This document shows, piece after piece, positions 34,404-43,808 of a stretch of 64,000 bases of DNA. Under the pieces are notes generated by a model that worked only from the letters and a program-made list of their open reading frames with translations, was not told where the DNA came from and made no database searches. A program made the translations under genes and the position numbers. Positions within the stretch are counted from its first letter, which is position 1. Each line of letters opens with the position of its first letter. Source of the stretch: CAZHDI01 sp964531285 (GTDB lineage Bacteria; Pseudomonadota; Alphaproteobacteria; JAJFIK01); NCBI GenBank assembly GCA_964531285.1, contig CAZHDI010000001.1, positions 54,080 to 118,079 of the forward strand, read 5' to 3'.

Positions 34404-34874
34404 ATGACTGCATCGACGCTCTTTACCCTTGCCAATGTCTCGGTTCTGCCGTTCTGGCTGCTGCTGGCCCTGGCACCGGGCTGGCGTGGCACGCAGATCC
34501 TGGTCCATTCGGTCGCGATGCCGGTCCTGTTGGGCGCGGCCTATGTCTGGCTCTTTGCCACCGGCGCTTTTTTCGGCCCCGACACGCCCGAGGGCGGCGG
34601 GTTCTCGTCCCTTGAGGGCGTAATGGCCCTGTTCACCTCGCCCGAGGCCGTGCTGACGGGCTGGCTTCACTATCTGGCCTTCGATCTATTCGTCGGTGCC
34701 TGGATCAGCCGCGATGCGCGCCGGCGCGGCGTGACCCACTGGCTCGTGGTGCCGTGTCTCGTCTTCACGCTCATGACCGGACCGGCCGGCCTGCTCCTCT
34801 ATACAATCCTGCGCGCGGTCACCGGCAAAGGCGGCTGGTCACTCGACGAGACCGGCCCGCGGCCGGCGGTGTGA
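34404..34874 (+). CDS. ABA4-like membrane protein
   Basis: A 156-residue integral membrane protein with four helices. The family marker region is HYLAFDLFVGAWISRDARRRGV, with LTGPAGLLLY-like GPAGLLLYTILR near the end. It matches the ABA4-like (DUF4281) family named after the plant neoxanthin-synthesis factor; the bacterial role is unknown. It starts 29 bp after the epoxide hydrolase gene and is probably co-transcribed. Confidence 0.88.
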   Translation: MTASTLFTLANVSVLPFWLLLALAPGWRGTQILVHSVAMPVLLGAAYVWLFATGAFFGPDTPEGGGFSSLEGVMALFTSPEAVLTGWLHYLAFDLFVGAWISRDARRRGVTHWLVVPCLVFTLMTGPAGLLLYTILRAVTGKGGWSLDETGPRPAV

Positions 34875-35294
34875 CGGCGCCGTCGGGATGGGTGCGGCGT
34901 CTTTTCCGCCGGCCTGTGGCCGCCGCACCACAGGTACCGCCGCGCACGGCATCGCGATACGGGAAGCCTAGCGTTTCACAGTACTCGGACCGCCCCTTGC
35001 GCGGCGCGCGGGTGACTTGATCCGGTGTGAACTTTGCGCACGGGCATCCCTCCGGTGAGCCCCGCGTCCGATCCGCGCGCCTGAAGCGCAACAACCCGGG
35101 GCGAAGGGTTGCGCGGGCAATGCGAAACTATTATGACAATCTGTGCAAGGGGGCTTGCTGCCGCACAGAACCGCGGCGCGCTGATCAATCCTTCTCGCAG
35201 TTCATCGGCTGTGGACGCGGATGCCGCGTTCCGGCCCCTGGAAACGAGCATGCGCTTGGCCGGACCCGGGTCCGGATCGCGCAATGGGTTGTTG
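34875..35294. other. intergenic region before glycosyltransferase operon
   Basis: A 420-bp gap. It holds a long hairpin at 34891-34929 just past the ABA4-like gene and an AT-rich TATTAT hexamer at 35129-35134 that could be a -10 element. Short frames in it are unconvincing, although the glycosyltransferase frame is open back to 35109. Confidence 0.5.
34891..34929. repeat. 9-bp inverted repeat after the ABA4-like gene
   Basis: GGTGCGGCG and CGCCGCACC arms around 21 bases, 17 bp past the stop codon. The arms are perfect, and a small inner fold is possible. There is no T-run, so at best a rho-assisted or 3'-protecting structure. Confidence 0.4.
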
Positions 35295-36656
35295 ATGTCA
35301 TCGGTCAGTTATCGGACGGAAAGTCCGTATACGCCACATGATGCCTATCGTCCTGTCGATACCCAGCTCGACCGGCCTTTGCGTATCCTGATCCCAAGTT
35401 ACCGCTCCCATCCCCATACCGGCGGCCAAGGCGTGTATTTGCGGTTTCTGACCCGCGCGCTTGTCGATCTGGGGCATACGGTGGATGTGATGTCCGGTCC
35501 GCCCTATCCGGATCTCGATCCGCGCGTTGGCCTGATCAAGCTTGAATCCCTCGATCTTTACGCCAAACCGAAAGTCTGGATGGGCTTTCCGGCGGTGCCG
35601 GACCGGGCGTGGCGCGATCCCATCGACGCTTACGAATACATCTCGCACATCTCCGGTGCCTTCGCCGAGCCGACGACCTTCGGCATGCGGATGGTGCGGT
35701 ATCTGCGCGACCACAAGGACGATTACGATATCGTCCACGACAATCAGACCCTGTGCCGCGGTCTTCTCGATATTCAGGCCATGGGCATTCCGGTGATCGC
35801 TGCGCTCCATCACCCCATAACGCGCGACCGGCGCATCTCGATCGCCGCGGCCAACACGATATCCCTGAGACTTTTGGTCCGGCGCTGGTATTCGTTCCTC
35901 GGCAAACAGATCAAGGTGGCCCGTCAGATCGAGAATTTGACCGTGTGCTCCCTCTCCACGAAGCGCGATGCGTCGGAAGACTTCAAGATTCCGCCCGAGC
36001 GTATGGAACTGGTCTATCTCGGCATCGATTCGGCGACATTCCGTCCGCTCACCGATATTCCGCGCCGGACCAACCGGCTGATCACGACGGCCAGCGCCGA
36101 TGTGCCGCTCAAGGGGCTGGTCTATCTGATCGAGGCCTATAGCGACCTGCTGAAGACCCGTCCGGATCTTGAATTGATGGTCATCGGCAAGCTGCGCGAA
36201 GGCAATACTGCCGATATGCTCGACCGGCTCGGTATCCGCGACCGGGTTCGTTTCGTCTCGGATCTGTCCTTCGAGGAGATCGCCGGACTTTATGCGGAGG
36301 CGACCGTCGCGGTCTGCCCCTCCGTCTACGAAGGGTTTGGACTCCCGGCCGGCGAAGCTATGGCATGCGGCGTGCCGGTGGTGTCCACCACGGGCGGCTC
36401 GCTACCGGAAGTGGTCGGAGATGCCGGCCTTCTCGTCCCCCCGAAAGATCCCGCTGCCCTTGCCCAAGCGATCGGCAGTCTGCTCGACGATCCGGCGGAA
36501 CGCGCGCGGTTGTCCGAAGCCGGGCGGGCGCGGATCACCCAACACTTCACATGGGACAACACGGCCCGTAAGCTGTGCCAGATCTATTACCGGACCTTGT
36601 CCTCACCCCGATGGGCCGCCCATGCTCACCGTCAACCTCGAATCGCTCCGGCTTGA
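35295..36656 (+). CDS. GT4-family glycosyltransferase
   Basis: A GT-B glycosyltransferase, about 453 residues from the ATG at 35295. The acceptor domain starts LRILIPSYRSHPHTGGQGVYL. The donor-binding motif VCPSVYEGFGLPAGEAMACGVPVVSTTGGSLPEVVGDAGLL-type region carries the EGFGLPAGE nucleotide-sugar Glu pair typical of GT4. It probably adds a hexose to a surface glycan or lipid. The start is uncertain since the frame is open to 35109. It overlaps the next gene by 35 bp, starting a coupled three-gene operon. Confidence 0.88.
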   Translation: MSSVSYRTESPYTPHDAYRPVDTQLDRPLRILIPSYRSHPHTGGQGVYLRFLTRALVDLGHTVDVMSGPPYPDLDPRVGLIKLESLDLYAKPKVWMGFPAVPDRAWRDPIDAYEYISHISGAFAEPTTFGMRMVRYLRDHKDDYDIVHDNQTLCRGLLDIQAMGIPVIAALHHPITRDRRISIAAANTISLRLLVRRWYSFLGKQIKVARQIENLTVCSLSTKRDASEDFKIPPERMELVYLGIDSATFRPLTDIPRRTNRLITTASADVPLKGLVYLIEAYSDLLKTRPDLELMVIGKLREGNTADMLDRLGIRDRVRFVSDLSFEEIAGLYAEATVAVCPSVYEGFGLPAGEAMACGVPVVSTTGGSLPEVVGDAGLLVPPKDPAALAQAIGSLLDDPAERARLSEAGRARITQHFTWDNTARKLCQIYYRTLSSPRWAAHAHRQPRIAPA

Positions 36657-37362
36657 TAACGGCGCGCTCGCCCTAGATTTGGGGTGCGGGCCGGGCCGTC
36701 ATCTGCACGGGATGTATTTCGCCGCCAAGTGCTACACGGTGGGCGTCGATCTCGCCGTGCCGGATCTTCAGAAGGCGGCCGACGGCTTTGCGGAAATTCC
36801 CGATGTGACGGATACGCATCAACGCTGGAGTCTCGCCGCCGCCGATGCGCTGCGCCTGCCCTTCGACGATGCCACCTTCGACACGATCGTCTGCTCGGAG
36901 GTCCTCGAACATATCCCCGATTACCATCAGGCCATCGCCGAGATCGCCCGCGTGATCAAGCCGGGCGGACGGCTTGCGGTGTCGGTGCCGCGCTACTGGC
37001 CCGAACGGATCTGCTGGGCCCTGTCCGAGCACTATCACAACACGCCGGGCGGCCATGTCCGCATCTTCCGGGATCAGGCGCTGCGCAAAGATATCGAGAC
37101 CGCCGGCTTCGGCTTTATCGATCGTCACTGGGCGCACGGTCTCCACTCCCCCTATTGGTGGCTGCAATGCGCCATGTGGGAAGGCCGCGACACCAACTGG
37201 CTGGTGCGCCGGTACCATGACTTTCTGGTGTGGGACATCGTCAAGCAGCCGGCCCTCACCCGCGCCCTGGCCGCGGTTGCCGACCCGCTGATGGGCAAGA
37301 GCGTGGTGCTTTATTTCGACCGGCTTGCGGACCAGGCCCCCCAAAGGGCTGACGCCGCGTGA
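36622..37362 (+). CDS. class I SAM-dependent methyltransferase
   Basis: A 246-residue methyltransferase. Motif I is LALDLGCGPGRHLHGMYFAA, motif II includes VGVDLA, and the post-II acidic segment reads FDTIVCSEVLEHIPDYHQAI followed by IKPGGRLAVSVPRYWPERI. It begins inside the glycosyltransferase gene (35-bp overlap) and ends in a GTGA overlap with the next gene, so all three proteins are made together, suggesting methylation of the same glycan or lipid product. Confidence 0.88.
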   Translation: MLTVNLESLRLDNGALALDLGCGPGRHLHGMYFAAKCYTVGVDLAVPDLQKAADGFAEIPDVTDTHQRWSLAAADALRLPFDDATFDTIVCSEVLEHIPDYHQAIAEIARVIKPGGRLAVSVPRYWPERICWALSEHYHNTPGGHVRIFRDQALRKDIETAGFGFIDRHWAHGLHSPYWWLQCAMWEGRDTNWLVRRYHDFLVWDIVKQPALTRALAAVADPLMGKSVVLYFDRLADQAPQRADAA

Positions 37363-38444
37363 CCCATCACGATCTCACGCGCGCGGATGTCGAGGCCGGA
37401 TTCTTCGACGGGGCCCTTGCCCGCATCCTTGATCTTCAGCGTACCGACGGTGCCATTCCCTGGTACGACAACGGCGTCATCGACCCGTGGAACCATGTGG
37501 AAGCAGCCATGGGGCTCGCCGTGCTCGGCGCCCATGATGCCGCGCGCAAAGCCTTTGCCTTTCTCGCCAAAACCCAGCTTGAGGATGGGTCCTGGTGGTC
37601 GCAATACGGCGCGGCGGTGCCCCTGGACGACGGCGGTTATACCGGGGACGGCGACCGGGAAAAGCGCATTCGCGACACGAATTTCTGCGCCTATGCGGCG
37701 ACCGGGGTGCGGCATTTCCATCTGGTCACCGGCGACGCCGCTTTTCTGGCGCGCTACTGGCCGATGGTCGAGCGGGGAATCGATTTCGTCCTTACACTGC
37801 AAAGCGAGCATGGCGACATCCGGTGGGCCGCGCCGGATGACGCTACGCCGGAAAACGACGCGCTGATCACCGGCTGCTCATCAATCCACAAAAGCCTTCT
37901 GTGTGGGTATCACCTGTCCTGCGCTGCCGGTCATCCGCGTGAGGACTGGCTGCGGGCCCGTGCGGCCCTTGGCGAGGCGCTACGGCACAAACCGCACCGC
38001 TTCGACCGGCAATGGGACAAGAAGGACAATTTTTCCATGGACTGGTTCTATCCGGTTCTGGGCGGGGTGCTGACCGGCGCAGAGGGCCGTGCCCGGATCG
38101 CCAGCCGGTGGGATGCCTTCGTCTCGGACGGACGGGGCTGCCGCTGCGTGCTGGAACAGCCCTGGGTGACGGTGGCGGAGACGGCGGAACTGGTGCTCGC
38201 GCTGCTCGCCTGCGGTATGGAGGCCCGCGCCCGGGAGGTCTATAGCTGGGTCCATCAATGGCGGGCCGAGGACGGCGCCTATTGGATGGGCTATCAGTTC
38301 GAGCACAATGTTCCCTGGCCGGATGAAAAACCGGCCTGGACCGCAGGCGCGGTCATCCTCGCCGCCGATGCGCTGCTCGGCCTGACGGATGCCAATGCAC
38401 TGTTCACGGACAATAGCGTGTCACAGGCGTTCGAGCAGGCGTAG
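37359..38444 (+). CDS. alpha/alpha-barrel (prenyltransferase/six-hairpin-like) protein
   Basis: A 361-residue protein starting with GTG in a GTGA overlap with the methyltransferase stop. Helical pairs and motifs such as LQRTDGAIPWYDNG, DPWNHVEAAMGL, TQLEDGSWW and WRAEDGAYWMGYQFE are typical of alpha/alpha toroids (six-hairpin glycosidases, prenyltransferase-like and terpene-cyclase folds). Recurrent DG-W motifs suggest sugar or prenyl-lipid binding. The coupled glycosyltransferase favours a glycoside hydrolase or glycan-lipid role, but no catalytic acids can be named with confidence. Its 3' end overlaps the convergent methyltransferase by 24 bp. Confidence 0.75.
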   Translation: MTHHDLTRADVEAGFFDGALARILDLQRTDGAIPWYDNGVIDPWNHVEAAMGLAVLGAHDAARKAFAFLAKTQLEDGSWWSQYGAAVPLDDGGYTGDGDREKRIRDTNFCAYAATGVRHFHLVTGDAAFLARYWPMVERGIDFVLTLQSEHGDIRWAAPDDATPENDALITGCSSIHKSLLCGYHLSCAAGHPREDWLRARAALGEALRHKPHRFDRQWDKKDNFSMDWFYPVLGGVLTGAEGRARIASRWDAFVSDGRGCRCVLEQPWVTVAETAELVLALLACGMEARAREVYSWVHQWRAEDGAYWMGYQFEHNVPWPDEKPAWTAGAVILAADALLGLTDANALFTDNSVSQAFEQA

Positions 38445-39050
38445 TGAGAGAACCGCGCCGGTTTCCCTGAACAGCCCCGAGGCCAAAGCCTTTTCGTAAA
38501 TCTCGAAGGGCGGACGCCCGCCATCGGCGGGGTCGGGAAACACATCGTGAATGGCCAAGGTGCCGCCCCGCATCACATGGGGCGCCCAACAGCGGTAATC
38601 GGTCTCGGCCATCTCCCGGCTGTGCCCGCCGTCGATGAATACAAATCCAAGCGGCGTGGTCCAGAACCGCGCCAGGGTGGCCGAGTGCGTGACGGCCGGA
38701 ATCACTGTGTCTTCGAGGCCCGCGCGGCGCAGCGTCTCGCGGAAGACCGGCAGGGTGTCCATGGCCCCGATGCGGCCGTCCCACAACGCCGCGTCGTGAT
38801 GCTCCCAGCCCGGCTGGTTTTCCTCCGACCCGCGATGATGATCGACCGCAAAGAGCACCGTGCCGGCCTGACGCGCCGCGGTTCCCAGATAGATCGCCGA
38901 TTTGCCGCAATAACTGCCGACCTCCAAAAGCGGGCCGAACCGCGCCGCGCGCACGCCCGCGTCATAAAGCGCCGCACCTTCGTGTGGGTCCAAAAAGCCC
39001 CTGACCGTGTCGATATCGATCGGGAGATCCATGATACGCCGGTCAGTCAT
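38421..39050 (-). CDS. class I SAM-dependent methyltransferase (Methyltransf_24 type)
   Basis: A 209-residue methyltransferase. FGPLLEVGSYCGKSAIYLG is motif I, LFAVDHHRGSEENQPGWE the SAM ribose region, and FVFIDGGHSREMAETDYRCW the catalytic/metal region seen in macrocin-O-methyltransferase-like enzymes. It starts 8 bp inside the upstream SDR gene, so it is the third gene of the FtsH-like/SDR operon. An internal ATG at 39032 is a weaker alternative start. Confidence 0.85.
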   Translation of the reverse strand: MTDRRIMDLPIDIDTVRGFLDPHEGAALYDAGVRAARFGPLLEVGSYCGKSAIYLGTAARQAGTVLFAVDHHRGSEENQPGWEHHDAALWDGRIGAMDTLPVFRETLRRAGLEDTVIPAVTHSATLARFWTTPLGFVFIDGGHSREMAETDYRCWAPHVMRGGTLAIHDVFPDPADGGRPPFEIYEKALASGLFRETGAVLSLRLLERL

Positions 39051-39849
39051 CGGCTGTTCGGCGCGCGCGCCAGCGGGACAGCCCCATGAGCGCGCCATGG
39101 GGCAGGATCTTTCCCAGTCCGGCGAGCGACCGGTTCATCCGCCCGGGAACGGTCAGCGGCGTGCGGCCCGCCTCCACGGCATCGATGCCCTGAGACACGA
39201 CATCGTCCGCCTCCATCCAGAGCTTGTCCGAAACCCGCGAGACCGTGTCCCGCGTGCCGTTCACATCATGAAATTCACTGTAGGTGAGCCCGGGGCATAG
39301 CGCATTCACATGGACACCCGTGCCTTCGAGTTCGAGAAACAGGCTCTCGGAGAATTTCACCAGCGCGGCTTTGACGGCGGCGTAGAGCGTATGGCTGGTC
39401 GATCCGGGCAGGAGCGCCGCCAGCGAGGCGACCTGAATGATCCGCCCATAGCCGCGCGCCGTCATGCCGGGCAGCACCAGATGGGTCAGATGCACCGGCA
39501 CATCGAGCATGACGGCCAGAAAATCCGCATGGGTCTGCCAGTCGGCATCCATGAAGGTCCGATTGACCCCATAACCGGCATTATTGACCAGAATATCGAC
39601 CGTCAGCCCACGATCCGTCAGATCCGTGAACAGAGTGTCGGCGGCATTCGGAGCGGCGAGGTCCTGGTCCACGACCGTCACGGCTGCACCGTACCGGCCC
39701 GCAAGGCGTTCTTTGAGGGCATCCAGCCGGTCCAGCCGCCGGGCCGTGAGAATGAGATCGCAGCCGCGTGCCGCGTACGCCTCGGCAAAAGCGGCACCAA
39801 TGCCGGCCGAGGCCCCGGTGATGAGGGCGGTGCGGCGCGGCGGGCTCAC
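39043..39849 (-). CDS. short-chain dehydrogenase/reductase
   Basis: A 268-residue classical SDR. TALITGASAGIGAAFAEAYA is the NAD(P) loop, ILVNNAGYG the NNAG motif, QVASLAALLPG carries the catalytic Ser, and YAAVKAALVKF supplies Tyr-x3-Lys. It starts with GTG overlapping the stop of the FtsH-like gene (GTGA). The C-terminal basic stretch and lipid-enzyme style resemble DltE/YqjQ-like reductases; the substrate is unknown. Confidence 0.88.
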   Translation of the reverse strand: MSPPRRTALITGASAGIGAAFAEAYAARGCDLILTARRLDRLDALKERLAGRYGAAVTVVDQDLAAPNAADTLFTDLTDRGLTVDILVNNAGYGVNRTFMDADWQTHADFLAVMLDVPVHLTHLVLPGMTARGYGRIIQVASLAALLPGSTSHTLYAAVKAALVKFSESLFLELEGTGVHVNALCPGLTYSEFHDVNGTRDTVSRVSDKLWMEADDVVSQGIDAVEAGRTPLTVPGRMNRSLAGLGKILPHGALMGLSRWRARRTADD

Positions 39850-42614
39850 TTGGTCTCGTCAGCCGGCGCGTCGTCGTCACGGCCGCCCGAGAACCAGGAG
39901 AAGAAGCCGCGCTTTGCGAACATTTCCCGCAGTTCCGGCCCCGTAATCTCCTGTTTCTCAAGGAGCAGATTGACGATCCGGTCGAGCGTGCGCCGGTTGT
40001 CGCGAATGATGCGCACGGTGTCCCGGTACTGACGTTCCAGGGTCTGACGCACCTCAGCCTTCACATCGGCGGGAAGTTCCATATGGCCCACTTCGCGCTG
40101 GTCGACATCGAACCACAACAGGCCACTGGTTTCCGAATAGCCATGCTGAAGGAACATCCGCACAAGGAGGCGCGTGGCCTGCCCCAGATCCGACGAGCCC
40201 GGCCCGCCGGCACCGGCGCCGACATTGTCCTTGCCATAGACCACCTCTTCGGCGGCCCGGCCGGCAAGGAAAATGCGGACCTGTTCCAGAACATCGGCTT
40301 TCTTCACATCGACGCGTTCATTGTACGAGGCCACGAAGCCGAGCGTGCCGTCCGGGCGCGGAATGATTGAGACAAAGGACACGTCCTTGCCCTTGGTCGG
40401 CCCGACCAGTTGGATCAGCGCATGGCCCGCTTCGTGGACGGCGGTGCGCTTGATCTCTTCTTGAGTCATGCGCTGCATGCCGGTCGTGCCGAGCGGCCGG
40501 CGCATGATCTCGGCAACCAGATCGCCCTGCCCCACCTTACGCGCTTCCTTGCGGGCCCGCCGCCGCGCGCCGCGCACATAGAATTCCACGTCGGCGCCGG
40601 TCTGGCCGAAGGTCAGCTTGGCCAATTCTTCCGTGTCGATCGGGTCCTCGACCTGATCCTTCTTGCGCAGCAGACCGATGTGATATTCGTAGATCTTCGC
40701 CAGACTCGGCACGTTGGGCCGGCGCACGGCGACCGTCTGATCGAGGCGGCCGGCCCGCTTGAGCGCCGGGTCGATCTTGTTGGCCTCATTGGTCGCGGCA
40801 ATAACGATGACGCCTTCGCGGTCGACAAAGCCCTGTAACTCTTCGAGCACGCAGTTCACGACCGCGGTGGTGTAGTAATCGTTGCGGCCCTGATGATGCT
40901 GCCGGTTGCCGATCGAGTCGAACTCGTCGATGAACACGATGGTCGGTGCGTACCGGCGGGCTTCGGCGAAAAACTCGCGGATCGAGGCCAGGTGCGAATC
41001 GAGCGCTCCGGAGGCCTGCCATTCGAGCGCCGAGCCGGAAATGAACCGGATGCCGGATTCCTTGGAAATCGCCCGGGCCAGCATGGTTTTACCCGTGCCC
41101 GGCGGACCGACAAGCAGCATGCCCCGATCGACCTCGTTCCAGTCGATTTCGCCGGAAACGGCCGCGCGGATATCGGCCACAAGCTGTTCGGCGGTTTCCT
41201 TGGCTTCCCCAAGACCGTGGATCTCATTCAGCGCGGGCGCGTTGACCGCAGCGCGGCGGGCCAGACGCCGGTCGACCCGTTCTTTAAGTTCCTGAACGGC
41301 GCGCTTACCGGAATAGCCGGCCGCCAGCACTTTCTCGAAGTCGAAGGGCAGCAAATAGCGCGTCCAGGTGTCCAATTCGGGCACTTCAAGCGCTTCGGGA
41401 CCGAGCACATCGCGGAAAATATCGTCGCGGACCGGGCCGACCATGGCCGGCAGCGACAGTTCCATATCCGTGTAGTTCTGGAAGGTCAGCGGCACGGCGC
41501 GCGGATTGCTGACCACCACGAGGCCGACATCGCGGCTGGTGACCAGATCCTTGATCAGCGCACGGACGGATGCCCGGTCCAGCTCATAATCGCCGGCGAA
41601 AAGCTGATCGTCATAAAACACGACCCGGTCGGACGAATTGAACCGGCGCTGATCATAAGGCTCGTAATAGGAATTGGCCGACACGAAATCGAGGCTCAGG
41701 CAATCGGCAACGAACCGCCCGACATGCTCGGCGATTTCCCAATACTGGGTCTCGAACTGCACGAGGGGGCGCTTTTCCATCATGATCGACAGGAACGCGT
41801 CGAACAGATCGCCCTCGGACCCTTTGATCCGCTGGGCCAAATCGCCTGGATCGGACTGGGCAAATTCGATCACGGCGCGGCGGGTCAGATGCTCGGCGAG
41901 GATCTGGGGCACGGTCTTGTGGTGATTGGCCGCCAACAAGGATCCTCCGTTCACATTGATCAGGCCGCCGGCATCGGCGCCGAACCGGGTCAACTTGCGC
42001 AGCTGGTCCGAATCTTCCAGCAGATCGCCGGTCACTACCGCATCGACCAAACCCTCGAACAGCGCGATCGGTCCGATCGTGCCGTAGAACTCGTCGATCA
42101 GAAACTTCGCCAGGGCCGCGTCGAAATCTTCATGCAGATAAAGCGGCGATGCGACCACAACCTCGTCATCATAGTCGATGTAGATGAGCGTGAAGGCGGC
42201 AAAATAGTCGCGCTTGGCCTCGGGGATCTCGAATTCCGTCTCATACCAAAGATCCAGCGAGTCCTCTGCGGCGCTGTCCACCGCGAAGGCGAGCGAGCGC
42301 AGGCGGCCCGGCTCAGGCTCGAAATCGGGATTATGGGCATGGCGCGCGAAGAAGTCCGACTCGCGCCCCTCCTCGAAGGCCAGCACCCGGTCCATCATGT
42401 CGCCGACGGTCATGAAACCGTCTTGAGGCTGACGATAGACGCCGGCAAAGCCGACATTGGCATGCTCGTGCGCGAGTTCGGAAAAAGCCGCCATGGCCCA
42501 CTCGCGAAAATCGCTAGGGTCCTGACGCGGCGAAATCCCGGTGCTGCGGGTCTCGGTCCGGCTCACCGTATCGTGGTGATCCAGGGCGTAAAACAGGGCA
42601 ATGAACCGATCCAT
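39846..42614 (-). CDS. FtsH-like AAA/M41 metalloprotease with a long soluble N-terminal domain
   Basis: A 922-residue ATP-dependent protease. Residues 1-450 form a domain not found in FtsH and with no membrane helix. The AAA module follows with Walker A GPPGTGKT (503-510), Walker B VFIDEFDS (560-567) and the Arg-finger region LKRAGRLDQ (619-625). The M41 peptidase has HEAGH (727-731) and the third zinc ligand Asp809 in GSSDLGQAT. The FtsH pore motif FVG is replaced by EWQASG (531-536). So it should be a cytosolic relative of FtsH with its own adaptor domain. The ribosome site AGGAAGAC sets the ATG at 42612-42614. SDR and methyltransferase genes are coupled downstream. Confidence 0.88.
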   Translation of the reverse strand: MDRFIALFYALDHHDTVSRTETRSTGISPRQDPSDFREWAMAAFSELAHEHANVGFAGVYRQPQDGFMTVGDMMDRVLAFEEGRESDFFARHAHNPDFEPEPGRLRSLAFAVDSAAEDSLDLWYETEFEIPEAKRDYFAAFTLIYIDYDDEVVVASPLYLHEDFDAALAKFLIDEFYGTIGPIALFEGLVDAVVTGDLLEDSDQLRKLTRFGADAGGLINVNGGSLLAANHHKTVPQILAEHLTRRAVIEFAQSDPGDLAQRIKGSEGDLFDAFLSIMMEKRPLVQFETQYWEIAEHVGRFVADCLSLDFVSANSYYEPYDQRRFNSSDRVVFYDDQLFAGDYELDRASVRALIKDLVTSRDVGLVVVSNPRAVPLTFQNYTDMELSLPAMVGPVRDDIFRDVLGPEALEVPELDTWTRYLLPFDFEKVLAAGYSGKRAVQELKERVDRRLARRAAVNAPALNEIHGLGEAKETAEQLVADIRAAVSGEIDWNEVDRGMLLVGPPGTGKTMLARAISKESGIRFISGSALEWQASGALDSHLASIREFFAEARRYAPTIVFIDEFDSIGNRQHHQGRNDYYTTAVVNCVLEELQGFVDREGVIVIAATNEANKIDPALKRAGRLDQTVAVRRPNVPSLAKIYEYHIGLLRKKDQVEDPIDTEELAKLTFGQTGADVEFYVRGARRRARKEARKVGQGDLVAEIMRRPLGTTGMQRMTQEEIKRTAVHEAGHALIQLVGPTKGKDVSFVSIIPRPDGTLGFVASYNERVDVKKADVLEQVRIFLAGRAAEEVVYGKDNVGAGAGGPGSSDLGQATRLLVRMFLQHGYSETSGLLWFDVDQREVGHMELPADVKAEVRQTLERQYRDTVRIIRDNRRTLDRIVNLLLEKQEITGPELREMFAKRGFFSWFSGGRDDDAPADETK

Positions 42615-43034
42615 GATGTCTTCCTGTTCGGCTGGCACGCGCGATCCCAACTCGCTCTCCCCGGCTCCGGGCCGCGCCGCAGGTTTGGCCGTGGCACCGG
42701 AGGCGCCAGAGCCGCTGCGGGCTTTCCTTGTGAAACGCATGGCCAAGTGGATCGGCCCCCTTACCCGTTCTGGTACCCGTTCGAAGACCCCGGTCCCAGG
42801 GCCCACCCCACAGTTCCGCGCCGGACGGCACCGACGCGCATCATGGGCGCGAGACACCCCTGTCTCATTGTGCACCATGAGTTTAGCAGACCGAGTCCCC
42901 GCGCGAAGAAATCGAAAGGCGGAACGGCTCTAAATTAATGTGAGTGTGGCCGATGGGCGGCGATGCCCGCAAGACTTGACATTGAGACATGTCATGCGGC
43001 GTGACCGACGAGGGGGATAGAGCGTAAGGCGCGA
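42615..43034. other. intergenic region upstream of the FtsH-like gene
   Basis: A 420-bp gap between two minus-strand genes. The FtsH-like frame stays open to 42878, but the extra N-terminus is low-complexity and lacks a ribosome site. TAAACT near 42887 (read on the minus strand) could be a -10 element. It includes the dyad at 42977-42994. No gene is seen. Confidence 0.5.
42977..42994. promoter_or_regulatory. operator-like dyad upstream of the FtsH-like gene
   Basis: TGACAT and ATGTCA arms around TGAGAC, preceded by TTGACA on the plus strand; GACATGTC (42986-42993) is itself a perfect 8-bp palindrome. The spot is 360 bp upstream of the FtsH-like start and 40 bp past the lipoprotein stop. It could be an operator or chance. 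Confidence 0.4.
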
Positions 43035-43808
43035 TCAACTCAGAGGCGAGGCGCCGATGGATCGCTTGAGAACCGCCAGGGCGTCGACTTCGCCGCGCCA
43101 TTGGGTCAGGGCCTGGGCCATCAGCGGATCCGGCGCGGTTTCGGTGCCGGACAGCGCGCCCGCCACCTCATCGAATGTGGCCATCTGCGCCTGGAGCTGA
43201 GCCAGCATATCGGTAATCAGCACGTAATCGTTGCGGATATCCTCGCTCCGGTCGTCGCCGGCGGGCAGACCCGCGATCCGGTGGTCGGCCACGACCTTGC
43301 AGGCCGCGGATACGAACCGCCGGGTCAGCGTGGTGCGCCGGACCATATCGCGCAGCACCGCCTGATCCCGCGCCTCCGGTCCGGGGGCCACCGTTTCGAT
43401 GCTGGCCAGATAACGCTCGGCGACAGTCGAAAGCGCCGGCTGCGGCGCGGTGTCGCCCGAAGGATCCTGCGGTTGGGCCGGCTCGCCCGACGGGAGCCCG
43501 TCCACCAGCATGCCGAAAATCTGACCCACGGAAAATCCGGTGCCCGAGGCCTGGGCAGGGGCCGCATCGGCCCCGTCCCACGGCGTGCGGCGCAGCGCAT
43601 CGGCCTGGACCCGCAACTCGATCTGAGCGTCCGTCAGGCCCATTTGAACGGATTGTACGGGCTTGGAGAGCGGCGCGATATGTCCGGCCGCGCAACCGCC
43701 AAGGCCCGCCATAAGAACACCGACCGCCAGACCGCGTGCCACGGGCCGCAACGGCACCCACTGCCCCTGAGGTGCGCTAAACTCCTGGCTACCAAGCGGT
43801 CCGACCAT
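43035..43808 (-). CDS. predicted lipoprotein of unknown function
   Basis: About 257 residues from the ATG at 43806-43808 (AAAGGAAC upstream). The N-terminus has a basic segment, the hydrophobic ARGLAVGVLMAGLGG and a lipobox ending GLGGC, so it is probably a lipidated periplasmic protein. The mature part is helical, with a Pro/Gln-rich linker and one later Cys. No family is recognised. It is divergent from the transketolase-like gene. Confidence 0.75.
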   Translation of the reverse strand: MVGPLGSQEFSAPQGQWVPLRPVARGLAVGVLMAGLGGCAAGHIAPLSKPVQSVQMGLTDAQIELRVQADALRRTPWDGADAAPAQASGTGFSVGQIFGMLVDGLPSGEPAQPQDPSGDTAPQPALSTVAERYLASIETVAPGPEARDQAVLRDMVRRTTLTRRFVSAACKVVADHRIAGLPAGDDRSEDIRNDYVLITDMLAQLQAQMATFDEVAGALSGTETAPDPLMAQALTQWRGEVDALAVLKRSIGASPLS

